64,000 bases of DNA from Acuticoccus sp963704595 (GTDB lineage: Bacteria; Pseudomonadota; Alphaproteobacteria; Rhizobiales; Amorphaceae), in assembly GCA_963704595.1 (NCBI GenBank), contig OY969922.1, forward strand, positions 682,001-746,000, in the 5' to 3' direction. The position numbers were made by a program, and so were the translations under genes. Of this stretch, positions 9,364 through 22,270 are shown one piece after another (positions within the stretch are counted from its first letter, which is position 1; each line of letters starts with the position of its first letter). The notes beneath the pieces are model-generated. The model did not search any database and had not been told where the DNA came from. It was given only the letters and a program-made list of their open reading frames with translations.

Positions 9364-10312
9364 CTAGAAATTGATCGCGGCATCCAGCGGAGACAGCGGC
9401 GCGATGCCGGCGAGCGCGGCACGCGCGTCGAGGCTGTCCCGGTCCATCTGCGCCATCAGGGGCGCCATGCCGTCGAACTTCATCTCCGGCCGCAGGAACG
9501 CGACCAGCGTGACCGGGAGGTGGCGGCCGTAGAGGTCGCCCGAATAGTCGAACACGAATGTTTCGAGGAGCGGGGCGCCGTTGTCGAACGTCGGGCCGGC
9601 GGCCGAAGCTCGCCACGCCGTCCCGCCACGCGCCGTCGATCTTCGTGCGCACGGCATAGATGCCATGGCGGAGCGTCGTCTCGGGCGGGAGGGACTGGTT
9701 GGCCGTCGGGTAGCCCATCTCGCGGCCGCGCTTCTGGCCGTGGATGATCTCGCTCGTGACGGTGTAGCGGTAGCCGAGGAGGTCGGCCGCCCGTTCCGGC
9801 GCGCCCTCGCAAAGGAGCGTGCGGATGCGCGAGGAGGACACCACCGTGTCGTCGTCCCCGCCGCCGAACGCCTCCACCACGGTGACCGAGAAGCGCGGGT
9901 CGGCGGCGAGCCGGGCGGCGGACCCGCTGCGTTTGGCGCCGAACTTGAAGTCGTGCCCGACGGCGACGTGGCGGGCACCGAGCCGGCCGATCAGCACCTC
10001 GTCGATGAAGGCGTCGGCGCCGAGCGCGGCGAGGGCGCCGTCGAACGGGGCGACCACCATGCCGGCGAGCCCCAGCGCCTCGACGAGCCGCGCCTTTTCG
10101 GCCGGCGGGGTGAGGCGGAACACGGGCTTTCCGGAGAAGAACTCGCGCGGGTGGGGCTCGAAGGTGAGCGCGATGACGGGGCCGGGGCCCTGCAGCGCGG
10201 CGCCGAGCACGGCCTGATGGCCGCGGTGGACGCCATCGAAGTTGCCGATCGCGACCGTGCCGCCGGTGAGCGCCTCCGGCACGTCGCCGAGATCGACGGC
10301 AAAAGCCTCCAT
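9364..10312 (-). CDS. ribF: Bifunctional riboflavin kinase / FAD synthetase, one apparent frameshift
   Basis: RibF phosphorylates riboflavin to FMN and adenylates FMN to FAD. The N-terminal nucleotidyltransferase domain shows AIGNFDGVHRGHQAVL (the HxGH-like nucleotide site) and SSSRIRTLL. The C-terminal kinase domain shows HGQKRGREMGYPTANQ (the PTAN motif) and then NGAPLLETFVFDYSGDLYG. The kinase part changes frame at 9593-9595, where GGG instead of GG on the plus strand accounts for it; corrected length is 315 residues, the usual size. ATG at 10312 is preferred over an in-frame TTG at 10330 that overlaps the upstream gene's stop. It forms a two-gene operon with the HAD gene, seven bases upstream. 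Confidence 0.92.
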
Positions 10313-10319
10313 CGCCGCG

Positions 10320-11171
10320 CTACCAGCCAAGCTTTGCGATGTAGTGGCGCGCCGTCAGCCCTTCCTTCTCGAGCCGGGCGCGGACCTTCTCGGGGTCCGG
10401 CACGCCGTTCTCGCCGAGCTCGTGGACGTGGATGCCGTGGGTGATGAATAGGACGTCGAGCCCCTGCCGGTTGGCGCCGGTGATGTCGGTCGGCAGGCCG
10501 TCGCCGATGGCGAGGACGCGGCTGGCGCCCGGCGCAAGGTCGGCGATCCGGGCAAGGCCCATCTCGTAGATCGGCGCGTAGGGCTTGCCGAACTGCTTCG
10601 CCGACCCGCCCATCCTCTCGTAGATCTCAGCAAGCGCGCCGCCGCAGTAGACGATGTCGCCGCCGCGCTCGACCACGATGTCGGGGTTGGCGCAGATGTA
10701 GGGGATCGAAAGGCCGGTGAGGGCGCCGATCTCGGCCGTGTAGTCCGCCGGGACCTCTGTGTCGGAGCGCATGTCGGTGCCGACGATCGCCTCCGCCTCG
10801 TCGGCCGAATCGACGAGCTCGATGTGCGTGCCGTCGTAGAGCGTCATGTCCCGCGACGGGCCGAGGTGGTAGACCTTGCGGTAGCCCTCGTCGATCAGGT
10901 GCTTGCGCACCACGTCGCCGGACGAGACCACGGTATCGAACGCATCGCGCGAGGCGCCGAGGCGCATCAGCTGGTCGATGACGGGGCCGGAAGGGCGCGG
11001 CGCGTTGGTGAGGAGGACCACCGGCTTGCCGGCCTTGCGGAAGCGGCTGAGGGCGTCGGACGCCGCATCGTGCGCGGCGACGCCGTTGTGCATGACGCCC
11101 CACACGTCGCAGAGGATGGCGTCGTAGTCATCGGCGATGGCGCTGAGGCCGGGGATCGGAGCGTCGGTCAT
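10320..11171 (-). CDS. HAD-superfamily class IIA phosphatase (NagD-like)
   Basis: A 283-residue cytoplasmic HAD hydrolase of the class IIA subgroup (the alphaproteobacterial family usually called TIGR01459). The nucleophile motif is DAILCDVWGVMHNG near residue 16, where the second acidic residue of the usual DxD is replaced by tryptophan, as is common in this family. Motif II is VVLLTNAPRPSG, the lysine motif is FGKPYAPIYE, and motif IV is AIGDGLPTDITGA. The start at 11171 gives MTDAPIPGLSAIADDYDAI. It is divergent from mutL and directly precedes ribF, a conserved pairing in related genomes. The natural substrate is unknown. Confidence 0.85.
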   Translation of the reverse strand: MTDAPIPGLSAIADDYDAILCDVWGVMHNGVAAHDAASDALSRFRKAGKPVVLLTNAPRPSGPVIDQLMRLGASRDAFDTVVSSGDVVRKHLIDEGYRKVYHLGPSRDMTLYDGTHIELVDSADEAEAIVGTDMRSDTEVPADYTAEIGALTGLSIPYICANPDIVVERGGDIVYCGGALAEIYERMGGSAKQFGKPYAPIYEMGLARIADLAPGASRVLAIGDGLPTDITGANRQGLDVLFITHGIHVHELGENGVPDPEKVRARLEKEGLTARHYIAKLGW

Positions 11172-11283
11172 GGCGTCTTTCGGAAAGGTACGCTGTGGAC
11201 GGAGGGCGGCGGCGGTCGGCAAGGCTTGCGCCCGCCGCCACACGCCTAGACGATAGGGCGGTCAAGGGAAAGCGGCACCACCC

Positions 11284-13118
<1,835 letters not shown>

Positions 13119-13122
<4 letters not shown>

Positions 13123-13518
13123 ACCTGCACCCCGTCCGCGTCTATTTCGAGGACACCGACTTCACGGGCCGGGTCTACCACGGTGCCTTCGTCCGCTTCC
13201 TGGAGCGCGGGCGGACCGAGTTCCTGCGCGAAGCGCGGCATCGACCATACCGAGCTTGCGCGCGGCACGCCGCCGCTGTTCTTCACCATCCGGGCGCATG
13301 ACGCTCGCCTTCTCCGGCCCCGCCTTCATCGACGATCTCCTTACCGTCGAGACCGTGCGCAACCGGCAGCCGGCAAGGTGCTGTTCACGATGGCGCAGCG
13401 CATCCTCAGGGATGATCGCGCGATCGTGAACGCGACCGTCGAGCTGTGCTTGATCGACGCGGCGGGCCGGCCGTCCCGCGCGCCTGCGGCCGTCGCGGCC
13501 AAACTGACGGCTGCTTGA
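13119..13518 (+). CDS. ybgC: YbgC-type acyl-CoA thioesterase of the tol-pal cluster, three apparent frameshifts
   Basis: YbgC is a small hotdog-fold thioesterase encoded at the head of tol-pal operons. The start MNLHPVRVYFEDTDFTGRVYHGAF contains the catalytic aspartate of the YxxDTD...VYH pattern. The reading then moves through three frames: GIDHTELARGTPPLFFTIR, then MTLAFSGPAFIDDLLTVETV, then GKVLFTMAQRILRDDRAIV. Changes fall near 13235, 13297 and 13366-13372. Corrected length is about 131 residues, normal for the family. Three errors in 400 bases is extreme, so real decay cannot be excluded, but the family pattern is preserved through the end. The start overlaps the mutL stop. Confidence 0.8.
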
Positions 13519-13760
13519 TCTTATTCCGCGAGGGGCGTAATGCGCGGCTCATCCGTGGACGCGCCCACGGAACGCGTCTCGGCGCGTGTCTTGCCTCTCT
13601 GGTCTGGCATGAATCAACGCCGTGCTGACAAGCGTTGGAAAAACGGGTTAGACGCTGCCCTGTGCCCGAAAGGGCGATCCACGCATTTCGCCGGCCGCCT
13701 TGGAGTTTGTTTTGAGCGCACGTCATCTAGCTTCCGCGAACGACTGTCAGGCGGTGTCCC

Positions 13761-14541
13761 GTGCTTGAGGCGATCGCATCGATCCTCTCCGCTCTGCCCG
13801 ATGTCTTCCATCTCGGCCTGATGTCACAGGTCGGCGACGGGGTTGCGGTCGGCACCGAACTCGTGGCCCCCGGCGAATTCTCGCTGATCGGCCTCTTCCT
13901 GGAAGCGCAGATCATCGTGAAGGTGGTCATGCTGGGGCTGATCGCGGCCTCGGTGTGGTGCTGGGCGATCATCATCTACAAGCTCATCGCGTTCCGCCGC
14001 CTGCGCTCGCGCATCCACCATTTCGAGGACGAGTTCTGGTCCGGCCAGTCGCTCGAGGAGCTCTACCAGACGCAGTCGAACGAGGACCCCGACGGCATCG
14101 CCTCGATCTTCGTCGCCGCCATGAAGGAATGGAAGCGCAGCCACGAGGGCGACAAGCCGGCGCTCTCCTCGCTCGCCAACCGCATCGACCGGGTGATGAC
14201 GATGACGCTCGTCGCGCGAGGGCGAGGAGATGGAGCGCGGGCTGATGGTGCTCGCCTCGGTCGGCTCGGCGGCACCCTTCATCGGCCTCTTCGGCACGGT
14301 GTGGGGCATCATGAGCTCGTTCCAGGCGATCGCGGCGTCGGAATCCACCAACCTCGCGGTCGTGGCGCCCGGCATCGCGGAGGCGCTGTTCGCCACCGCG
14401 CTCGGCCTGCTCGCCGCCATTCCGGCCACCATCTTCTACAACAAGCTCGCAACGGACGTGAGCCGACTGACCCAGCACATGGAAGGGTTCGCCGACGAGT
14501 TCCTCGCGATCCTATCCCGCGAGATCGACGAGCGGATCTGA
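13761..14541 (+). CDS. tolQ: TolQ, one apparent frameshift
   Basis: TolQ forms the pentameric proton-channel scaffold of the Tol-Pal system, which constricts the outer membrane at division. Three membrane helices are visible: EAQIIVKVVMLGLIAASVWCW, then GSAAPFIGLFGTVWGIMSSF and the following VVAPGIAEALFATALGLLAAIPA. The frame changes at about 14214, where one extra G separates the cytoplasmic domain from REGEEMERGLMVLASVG; corrected length is 259 residues. Translation probably begins at GTG 13761. It heads a tight run with tolR one base after its stop. Confidence 0.92.
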
Positions 14542-14542
14542 T

Positions 14543-14992
14543 ATGGGCATGGCCTCATTCGGCGGCGGACCGGGCGGCGGGCGACGCGGCGGCCGCCGGC
14601 AATCGCGCTTCCGGCCGATGTCGGAGATCAACGTCACGCCGTTCGTCGACGTGATGCTGGTGCTTCTCATCATCTTCATGGTGTCGGCACCGCTTCTCAC
14701 CGTCGGCGTGCCGCTCGACCTGCCGGAGAGCAAGGCGAAGCCGCTTGAAGGCGCGGTCGACCCACTCACCATCTCGATCGACGCGGAGGGCCAGGTGTTC
14801 CTGCAGGAAGAGCCCATCGAGGTCGACCAGCTGATCGCACGGCTGGAGGCCATCGCCGGCGCCGGCTACGAGGAGCGCATCCTCGTGCGCGGCGACACGA
14901 CAGCCAACTACGGCGCGATCATGCGCGTGATGGGCCGGCTCAACCAGGCCGGCTTCTCGCGCATCGGTCTCGTGACGACCGAGGAGCCGTGA
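14543..14992 (+). CDS. tolR: TolR
   Basis: TolR is the ExbD-like partner of TolQ: a short cytoplasmic N-terminus, one membrane helix and a periplasmic domain. The 149-residue protein opens with an unusual Gly/Arg-rich stretch, then SEINVTPFVDVMLVLLIIFMV, which contains the conserved aspartate needed for proton use (about residue 33). The periplasmic part ends ILVRGDTTANYGAIMRVMGRL and the typical GLVTTEE C-terminus. tolQ ends at 14541 and tolA starts at 14994, so the three are probably co-translated. Confidence 0.96.
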   Translation: MGMASFGGGPGGGRRGGRRQSRFRPMSEINVTPFVDVMLVLLIIFMVSAPLLTVGVPLDLPESKAKPLEGAVDPLTISIDAEGQVFLQEEPIEVDQLIARLEAIAGAGYEERILVRGDTTANYGAIMRVMGRLNQAGFSRIGLVTTEEP

Positions 14993-14993
14993 T

Positions 14994-15995
14994 ATGCGCG
15001 CGGCCCTGATCGTATCGGCCGTGCTGCACCTTTCGCTTCTGCTGGCGATGATCCTCAATCTCGGCCAGCCGGACGCGTTCGCGACGCAGCCCGTGGCCTC
15101 CCTCCCCATCGAGCTCGTCACCATCTCCGACGAGACGGACGTGACCGTCGGCGAGGAGACCGCCGAGGCCGTGGTGGAAGACGCCGCGCCCGAGACGGTG
15201 GAGGCCGAAGAGCCGCCGCTGCCCGAAGAGACCCCCGGCGCCACCGACACCCCGGCCGAAGACATTGCGACCGACGAGAACGCGCGCGTGAACGCGGCCG
15301 AATCCAGCGCGCCGATGCCCGAGGCCGAGCCGGAGCCCGTCGCCGAAGCCGAGACCGAGGAGCCGGCCTCCGTGCCCGAGCCTCCGGCCGAGGCCACGCC
15401 GGAGCCCGAGCCCGAACCGGTGACGGAGACCGAGGTCGCGAGCATCGCCCCCACCGAGTCCGAGCCTGCCGAACCCGAAGTCGCGCAGCCTGCGCCGCCC
15501 GTTCCGGTCAAGGTCGTGCCGAACCGCAAGCCGACGCCGCCGCCCCGCCGCCAGCAGGCGGCCACGACGCCGCCGGTGGAGGACGCCTTCAGCGCCGACA
15601 GGTTGTCGCAGCTCATCAACCGCACGGATCCGTCCGGCGGCGGGTCCGGATCGGCCCAGGCATCGCTCGGCGCAGACGACGGTCGCAACGCCGCCGCCTT
15701 GACGTTGTCCGAAAAGGATGCGCTGAGAAGCCAGATGCAGCGTTGCTGGAACCCGCCGATCGGAATGGCCGACGGCCGGGCGATCGTGGTGACGATCCAG
15801 GTCGCGCTCGCTATCGACGGCAGCGTCGTCGCCGTCTTCGAGACGGGTCGGTCCGGCACCGGCCCACTGTACGATGTGGCATCGGATGCGGCGCAGCGCG
15901 CCGTGATCCAGTGCCAGCCCTACCGGCTTCCGGCGGAGAAACACTCCCTCTGGAAGGACGTCCAAGTGAACTTCGACCCTCGGGATTTGTATTAG
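14994..15995 (+). CDS. tolA: TolA with an acidic proline/glutamate-rich central domain
   Basis: TolA spans the periplasm and transmits TolQR energy to Pal and TolB. The 333-residue protein has an N-terminal anchor (ALIVSAVLHLSLLLAMILNL) and a long central region from about residue 40 to 190. That region is built of Glu, Pro, Ala and Thr rather than the Ala/Lys helix of enterobacteria. The C-terminal TonB/TolA-like domain follows (SQMQRCWNPPIGMADGRAIV, then YDVASDAAQRAVIQCQPY). The acidic linker resembles those of other Hyphomicrobiales. It is followed immediately by tolB, which starts directly after its TAG. Confidence 0.92.
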   Translation: MRAALIVSAVLHLSLLLAMILNLGQPDAFATQPVASLPIELVTISDETDVTVGEETAEAVVEDAAPETVEAEEPPLPEETPGATDTPAEDIATDENARVNAAESSAPMPEAEPEPVAEAETEEPASVPEPPAEATPEPEPEPVTETEVASIAPTESEPAEPEVAQPAPPVPVKVVPNRKPTPPPRRQQAATTPPVEDAFSADRLSQLINRTDPSGGGSGSAQASLGADDGRNAAALTLSEKDALRSQMQRCWNPPIGMADGRAIVVTIQVALAIDGSVVAVFETGRSGTGPLYDVASDAAQRAVIQCQPYRLPAEKHSLWKDVQVNFDPRDLY

Positions 15996-17303
15996 ATGAT
16001 GCGTATTCTCGCCGCGCTCCTGGTTCTCCTCGCGATCGCAATGCCGCGCCCGGCTGCCGCACTCGTGTCGATCGACGTGACCGAAGGGCAGGCGCGCGCC
16101 TTGCCCATCGCGATCCCCTATTTCTCCGCACCGCCCAACGAGGCGGCGCTCGGCCAGCAGATCGCGAGCGTGGTCGAGGCCGACCTGACGAGCTCCGGCC
16201 TGTTCCGCGCAGTGGACCGCACGGCCTTCATCTCGCAGACGATGGGCACGGCGGACGTGCCCCGGTTCGGCGACTGGCGGGCGATCGGCGCCGAGGCGCT
16301 GGTGACCGGCCAGGTCGTGCCCGAGGGTGACGGGCGCCTTCGCGTGGAATTCCGCCTGTGGGACCCGCTGCAGGAGCAGCAGATCGTCGGCCAGCAGTTC
16401 TTCACCACGCCGGACAACTGGCGCCGCGTCGCGCACATCGTCGCCGACGCGATCTATGAGCGGCTGACGGGCGAGAAGGGCTACTTCGACACCCGCATCG
16501 TGTTCGTTGCCGAAAGCGGCTCGAAGACGGCGCGCGTCAAGCGCCTCGCCATCATGGACCAGGACGGCGCTAACCTGAAATATCTGACCGACGGTTCCAG
16601 CCTCGTGCTGACGCCGCGCTTCAGCCCCGCGGGCCAGACCGTCACCTACATGAGCTACGAGGGCAGCGTCCCGAAGGTCTTCCTTCTCAACGTCGAGACC
16701 GGGCAGCGGCAGATCCTGGGCGATTTCGAGAACATGAGCTTCGCGCCGCGATTCTCGCCGGACGGGCAGCGTGTGGTGATGTCGCTTCAGGAGGGCGGGA
16801 ACTCCAACATCTTCGAGATGGATCTCGGCAGCCGCCAGCTTCGTCGGCTGACGCAGACACCCGCGATCGACACCGCGCCGAGCTACTCTCCTGACGGCTC
16901 GCAGATCGTGTTCGAGAGCGACCGCGGCGGCACGCAGCAGCTCTACGTGATGAGCGCCGGCGGCGGTGAGGCGACGCGCATCTCCTTCGGCGACGGCCGC
17001 TATTCGACCCCGGTCTGGTCGCCGCGCGGGGACTACATCGCCTTCACCAAGCAGGGCGGCGGGCGCTTCTCCATCGGCGTGATGGCGCCCGACGGCAGCG
17101 GCGAGCGGCTCCTCACCTCGGGCTTCCACAACGAAGGCCCGACGTGGGCGCCCAACGGCCGCGTGCTTGCGTTCTTCCGCGAAAGCGGCGGTCCGGCGGG
17201 CGGCGCCAGCGTCTATACCGTCGACATCACCGGGCGGAACGAACGGCAGCTCGACACCGGCACGCTCGCATCCGACCCGGCCTGGTCCCCCACACGTCAG
17301 TAA
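15996..17303 (+). CDS. tolB: TolB periplasmic beta-propeller
   Basis: TolB is a periplasmic protein that binds Pal and TolA. A signal peptide (MMRILAALLVLLAIAMPRPAAA) precedes the N-terminal domain, then a six-bladed propeller with the repeated pattern FSPDGQRV, YSPDGSQIVFESDR and WSPRGDYIAF. The 435-residue length is normal. A short Rho-independent terminator overlaps the stop region, so full tolB-pal read-through is probably limited, and pal may have its own promoter in the 109-bp gap. Confidence 0.97.
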   Translation: MMRILAALLVLLAIAMPRPAAALVSIDVTEGQARALPIAIPYFSAPPNEAALGQQIASVVEADLTSSGLFRAVDRTAFISQTMGTADVPRFGDWRAIGAEALVTGQVVPEGDGRLRVEFRLWDPLQEQQIVGQQFFTTPDNWRRVAHIVADAIYERLTGEKGYFDTRIVFVAESGSKTARVKRLAIMDQDGANLKYLTDGSSLVLTPRFSPAGQTVTYMSYEGSVPKVFLLNVETGQRQILGDFENMSFAPRFSPDGQRVVMSLQEGGNSNIFEMDLGSRQLRRLTQTPAIDTAPSYSPDGSQIVFESDRGGTQQLYVMSAGGGEATRISFGDGRYSTPVWSPRGDYIAFTKQGGGRFSIGVMAPDGSGERLLTSGFHNEGPTWAPNGRVLAFFRESGGPAGGASVYTVDITGRNERQLDTGTLASDPAWSPTRQ

Positions 17304-17329
17304 TGCGCGAGAGCGCATTGCAATTTTTC
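17302..17329 (+). terminator. Rho-independent terminator after tolB
   Basis: AATGCGC, loop GAGA, GCGCATT, followed by GCAATTTTT. The seven-base-pair stem and T run fit an intrinsic terminator or attenuator separating tolQRAB from pal. Its left arm begins at the last base of the tolB stop codon. Confidence 0.7.
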
Positions 17330-17412
17330 AAAAGCCCGCGTTTACCAACTTCGCAATCTAGATCTTAACCGCGATCGTGCGACGTCCCCGGTATTCCCAT
17401 CGGAGTGAGTTG

Positions 17413-17895
17413 ATGGCTGTCCTGTCCAAACGTTTTCTCGCCCAGGCCTTCACGGTCCTGGCGCTGTCTCTCACACTCGGTGTTGCCGGCTGCGCGAAGA
17501 AGCCGCCCGCAAACACCGCCGGCGTCGCGACGCCGGGTTCGCCCGCCGACTTCGCGCAGAATGTCGGCGACCGCGTCCTGTTCCTGGTCGATTCCTCGCA
17601 GATCGAGCCGACCGCCGCACAGACGCTGACCGCGCAGGCCGCCTGGCTCAACCAGTACCCGCGCTACCAGGTCACGGTCGAAGGCCATGCCGACGAGCGC
17701 GGCACGCGTGAATACAACATCGCGCTGTCCGCCCGGCGCGCCGAGGCTGCGAAGAACTTCCTCGTCAGCCGCGGGGTTCCGGCGAACCGCCTGCGCACCC
17801 TGTCGTTCGGCAAGGAGCGGCCCGTTGCCGTCTGCGACGCCGAATCGTGCTGGTCCCAGAACCGCCGTGCGGTGACGGTCCTCAACGGCGGCTGA
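17413..17895 (+). CDS. pal: Peptidoglycan-associated lipoprotein Pal
   Basis: Pal is an outer-membrane lipoprotein whose OmpA-like domain grips peptidoglycan. The lipobox is LGVAGC, with the acylated cysteine near residue 28 after a long signal sequence. The OmpA_C domain contains TVEGHADERGTREYNIALS, ARRAEAAKNFLVSRGV and NRLRTLSFGKERP. The ATG at 17413 is preferred over an upstream in-frame start because CGGAGTGAG lies just before it. About 160 residues, a standard length. Downstream a promoter-like element separates it from cpoB. Confidence 0.97.
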   Translation: MAVLSKRFLAQAFTVLALSLTLGVAGCAKKPPANTAGVATPGSPADFAQNVGDRVLFLVDSSQIEPTAAQTLTAQAAWLNQYPRYQVTVEGHADERGTREYNIALSARRAEAAKNFLVSRGVPANRLRTLSFGKERPVAVCDAESCWSQNRRAVTVLNGG

Positions 17896-17929
17896 CACGC
17901 TGCCGAAGAAGCCCGTCCGTTAAGAAGCG

Positions 17930-17965
17930 TTTAACACGCGCGCCAGAGCCGCTATAAGGCGCGCG
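17930..17965 (+). promoter_or_regulatory. Predicted sigma70-type promoter for cpoB within a stem-loop
   Basis: TTTAAC at 17930-17935 and TATAAG at 17953-17958 are spaced by 17 bases, close to a vegetative promoter, with the cpoB ATG at 17994. The same stretch can fold: CGCGCGCC at 17937-17944 pairs with GGCGCGCG at 17958-17965, which could also act as a weak terminator for pal. Confidence 0.45.
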
Positions 17966-17993
17966 TCAATGCTCAAAACGAGAGAGTTCGCCC

Positions 17994-18896
17994 ATGCGTA
18001 CGCTCCTCACGGTGCTTTTCGTCACGGTTTCCGGCGCAGCGTTCGCGCTTCCGCCGGTTTCCACCCCCTCGGCACCGTCCTCCGGTGTCGAACAGGTCCA
18101 GAACCGCTTCCTGCCGGGTTTCCTCAGCGGCGGCGACAAGAACGCTGCGCCCGATAACACCCAGCTCCGCCTCGACCAGCTCGAGACGCAGGTGCGCTCG
18201 CTGACCGGCCAGGTCGAGCAGCTCACCTTCTCCGTCCGCCGGCTGGAGAGCGCGCTGCAGAGCCAGTCCCTGCCGGCCACGCAGCCCGCGCAGCCCTCGC
18301 CTTCGCTCGGGCAGCAGGGTTCGCTGTCGGGCACCGGCGCGCCGCCGGCCCCGCTTGGCACCACGGCAGCCGCCCCGCCCCAGACCCAGCCCTCTGCCGA
18401 CGTCGGCACGGGCGACGGTGCCTTCGGCGGCCCGATCGACCTTTCGGTGCTGAACAACCCGGGGTCGGGCCTGCCCACCCCCGCCGCACCGGTGCAGAGC
18501 ACGCCGCCCCCCGCGAATGCCGGTGCGCTCGACAACGCACGCCAGCTCCAGCAGTCCGGCCGGTTCGCGATGGCAGCCGACGAGGCGCGCGCCGTCCTCG
18601 CCGCAAATCCGGAGGGGCCGGTCGCCGGAGAGGCACGCTATCTCCTCGGCGAAGCGCTGATGGCGCAGGGTGACTATCGCACCGCCGCGAACCTCTTCCT
18701 CGAGAACTACACTTCGGACCCAAACAGCGCGCAGGCACCGTCCAGCCTCCTCAAGCTCGGCTCGGCCCTCAACGGTCTCGGCGAGAAGGAGGCCGCCTGT
18801 TCCTCGCTCGACGAGCTGATCGGCGCCTACCCCAACGTCGACGCCTCCCTGAGGGCGGAAGCCGAGCGCGAACGGCAGGCCGCCAACTGCGCGTGA
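17994..18896 (+). CDS. cpoB: Cell division coordinator CpoB (YbgF)
   Basis: CpoB is a periplasmic TPR protein that couples Tol-Pal to septal peptidoglycan synthesis. A signal peptide (MRTLLTVLFVTVSGAAFA) is followed by a coiled-coil trimerisation segment (QLRLDQLETQVRSLTGQVEQ, about residues 55-85), a long Pro/Ala/Thr linker, then TPR repeats starting at ALDNARQLQQSGRFAMAADE. ARYLLGEALMAQGDYRTAAN and PSSLLKLGSALNGLGEKEAA are TPR units. It is 300 residues. Its stop overlaps the tilS GTG start as GTGA. Confidence 0.92.
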   Translation: MRTLLTVLFVTVSGAAFALPPVSTPSAPSSGVEQVQNRFLPGFLSGGDKNAAPDNTQLRLDQLETQVRSLTGQVEQLTFSVRRLESALQSQSLPATQPAQPSPSLGQQGSLSGTGAPPAPLGTTAAAPPQTQPSADVGTGDGAFGGPIDLSVLNNPGSGLPTPAAPVQSTPPPANAGALDNARQLQQSGRFAMAADEARAVLAANPEGPVAGEARYLLGEALMAQGDYRTAANLFLENYTSDPNSAQAPSSLLKLGSALNGLGEKEAACSSLDELIGAYPNVDASLRAEAERERQAANCA

Positions 18897-20122
18897 GCGA
18901 TCCCGCGGCCGATCATCTCCGGCCGCCGGGGTTCGATACCGAGCTCCTGAACGCTGCCGGCGGACCGGTCGGCCTCGCCGTCTCCGGCGGCAGCGATTCC
19001 ACCGCGCTCGCGGTGCTGGCCCGCGAGGCGGGCTTTTCTGACGCGGTGGTGCTGACGGTTGACCATGGCCTTCGCCCCGGCGCGGCGGACGACGCCGCCG
19101 CGGTCGCCGCTCTGGCCGCCGGCCTCGGCCTTCCCTGCCACATCCTGCGTGCCGGGCCGCACGACGGCAGCTCCGTGCAAGCCTGGGCGCGCAACGTGCG
19201 CTATGGACTGCTTCGAGACGCGGCTTACAGGCTTGGCCTTACCGCCATCGCCACCGCGCACACGCTGGACGATCAGGCTGAAACGCTGCTCCTGCGGCTG
19301 GGGCGGGGGAGTGGCCTGCGCGGCCTCGGGGCCATCCGTGCCGACACCGTTCGCGATGGGCTCAGAATTTTGCGCCCGCTCCTCGGAGCCCGGCGGTCGG
19401 ACCTGCGGGCAGCCCTCCTCGCGCGCGGCATCCTGTGGCGGGAGGACCCCTCCAACGAGGACCCGCGCTTCGCCCGCGTCGCCATCCGCAAGCTGGCGCC
19501 TTCGCTGGAGGCTGCCGGCCTCACCGCAGCGCGCCTCGCGGACGCCGCGGCCCATCTGGCGCGCGCCAGTGCCGCGATCGACCATGCGGTCACCGCACTC
19601 GCAGCATCCGCCGTCCGGGTCGACACGGCAGGCGCCGTCTCGATCGCGCGCCGCCCGTTCGCGGACGTCGCGGAGGAAGTCCGCCTCCGCCTCCTCGCCG
19701 ACGCTGTCCAGACCGCCGGCGGCCTTCCCCACGGCCCCCGGTTCGACGCGCTCCTCCCAGCCGCCGAACTCGCGCTCACAGGGGAGGGGCGCACAACGCT
19801 CGGCCGCACCGTGGTCGACGTCGGGCCCGAACACATCGTCCTCTGGCGCGAGGCGCGCGGAATCCGCCCGGTTGAGCTCGGCCCCGGCCAGACCGCGGTG
19901 TTCGACGGCCGCTACAGGATCTCCCTCGCCGAGGGCTATGGCCCGGTCACCCTGGCGCCCCTTGGCAAGGCCGCCGCCCTCTGCCCCGCCGTCGGACACC
20001 CCGGCGCGAGGGCCGCCGCGCCGGCCGCCTTCCGCGACGGACATTTCATCGCAGCGCCGACACTTGGCGTGGTGCGCCGGGGCGCGCCCCGTGCGATGCT
20101 GTCGGCAGAGCCCGTGCGGTGA
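18893..20122 (+). CDS. tilS: tRNA(Ile)-lysidine synthetase TilS
   Basis: TilS modifies the CAU anticodon of tRNA-Ile to lysidine, changing its reading from AUG to AUA. The PP-loop signature GLAVSGGSDSTALAVLA is at about residues 24-40. TVDHGLRPGAADDAA and ATAHTLDDQAETLLLRLGRGSG are further ATP-pyrophosphatase motifs, followed by RPLLGARRSDLRAALLARGI. The 409-residue product starts at a GTG overlapping the cpoB stop. It precedes ftsH, a classic neighbour. Confidence 0.93.
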   Translation: MSDPAADHLRPPGFDTELLNAAGGPVGLAVSGGSDSTALAVLAREAGFSDAVVLTVDHGLRPGAADDAAAVAALAAGLGLPCHILRAGPHDGSSVQAWARNVRYGLLRDAAYRLGLTAIATAHTLDDQAETLLLRLGRGSGLRGLGAIRADTVRDGLRILRPLLGARRSDLRAALLARGILWREDPSNEDPRFARVAIRKLAPSLEAAGLTAARLADAAAHLARASAAIDHAVTALAASAVRVDTAGAVSIARRPFADVAEEVRLRLLADAVQTAGGLPHGPRFDALLPAAELALTGEGRTTLGRTVVDVGPEHIVLWREARGIRPVELGPGQTAVFDGRYRISLAEGYGPVTLAPLGKAAALCPAVGHPGARAAAPAAFRDGHFIAAPTLGVVRRGAPRAMLSAEPVR

Positions 20123-20242
20123 AGCGTCCTCCTTTGCCGTGAGGCTGTTGGCAGCAACCCCGCGCCATCCTATGTTGGGTTCCATGACGGCGGCGAGTGT
20201 TCCGCCTCCCGCGTCCGAAACGGGCGCAACCGAAGGTCAGCT

Positions 20243-22165
<1,923 letters not shown>

Positions 22166-22190
22166 CCGCCGGCCTCAGCGCCTGACACGA

Positions 22191-22230
22191 GCGACCGCCG
22201 CAGCCCCGCTGCCGGCGGTCGTTTCGTTTC
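22191..22230 (+). terminator. Rho-independent terminator after ftsH
   Basis: A nine-base-pair stem, CGACCGCCG (22192-22200) with CGGCGGTCG (22213-22221), is followed by TTTCGTTTCT. This is a convincing intrinsic terminator ending the cpoB-tilS-ftsH run. Confidence 0.8.
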
Positions 22231-22270
22231 TGCGACCAGCCAACCCGAGCCGTGTGCTAAACCGCGGGTC

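Noticed and set aside
10313..10330. A riboswitch or longer leader for ribF, given that FMN riboswitches control some riboflavin genes.
   Set aside because: ribF starts seven bases after the HAD gene stop, leaving no room for an FMN aptamer; the gene is simply second in an operon.
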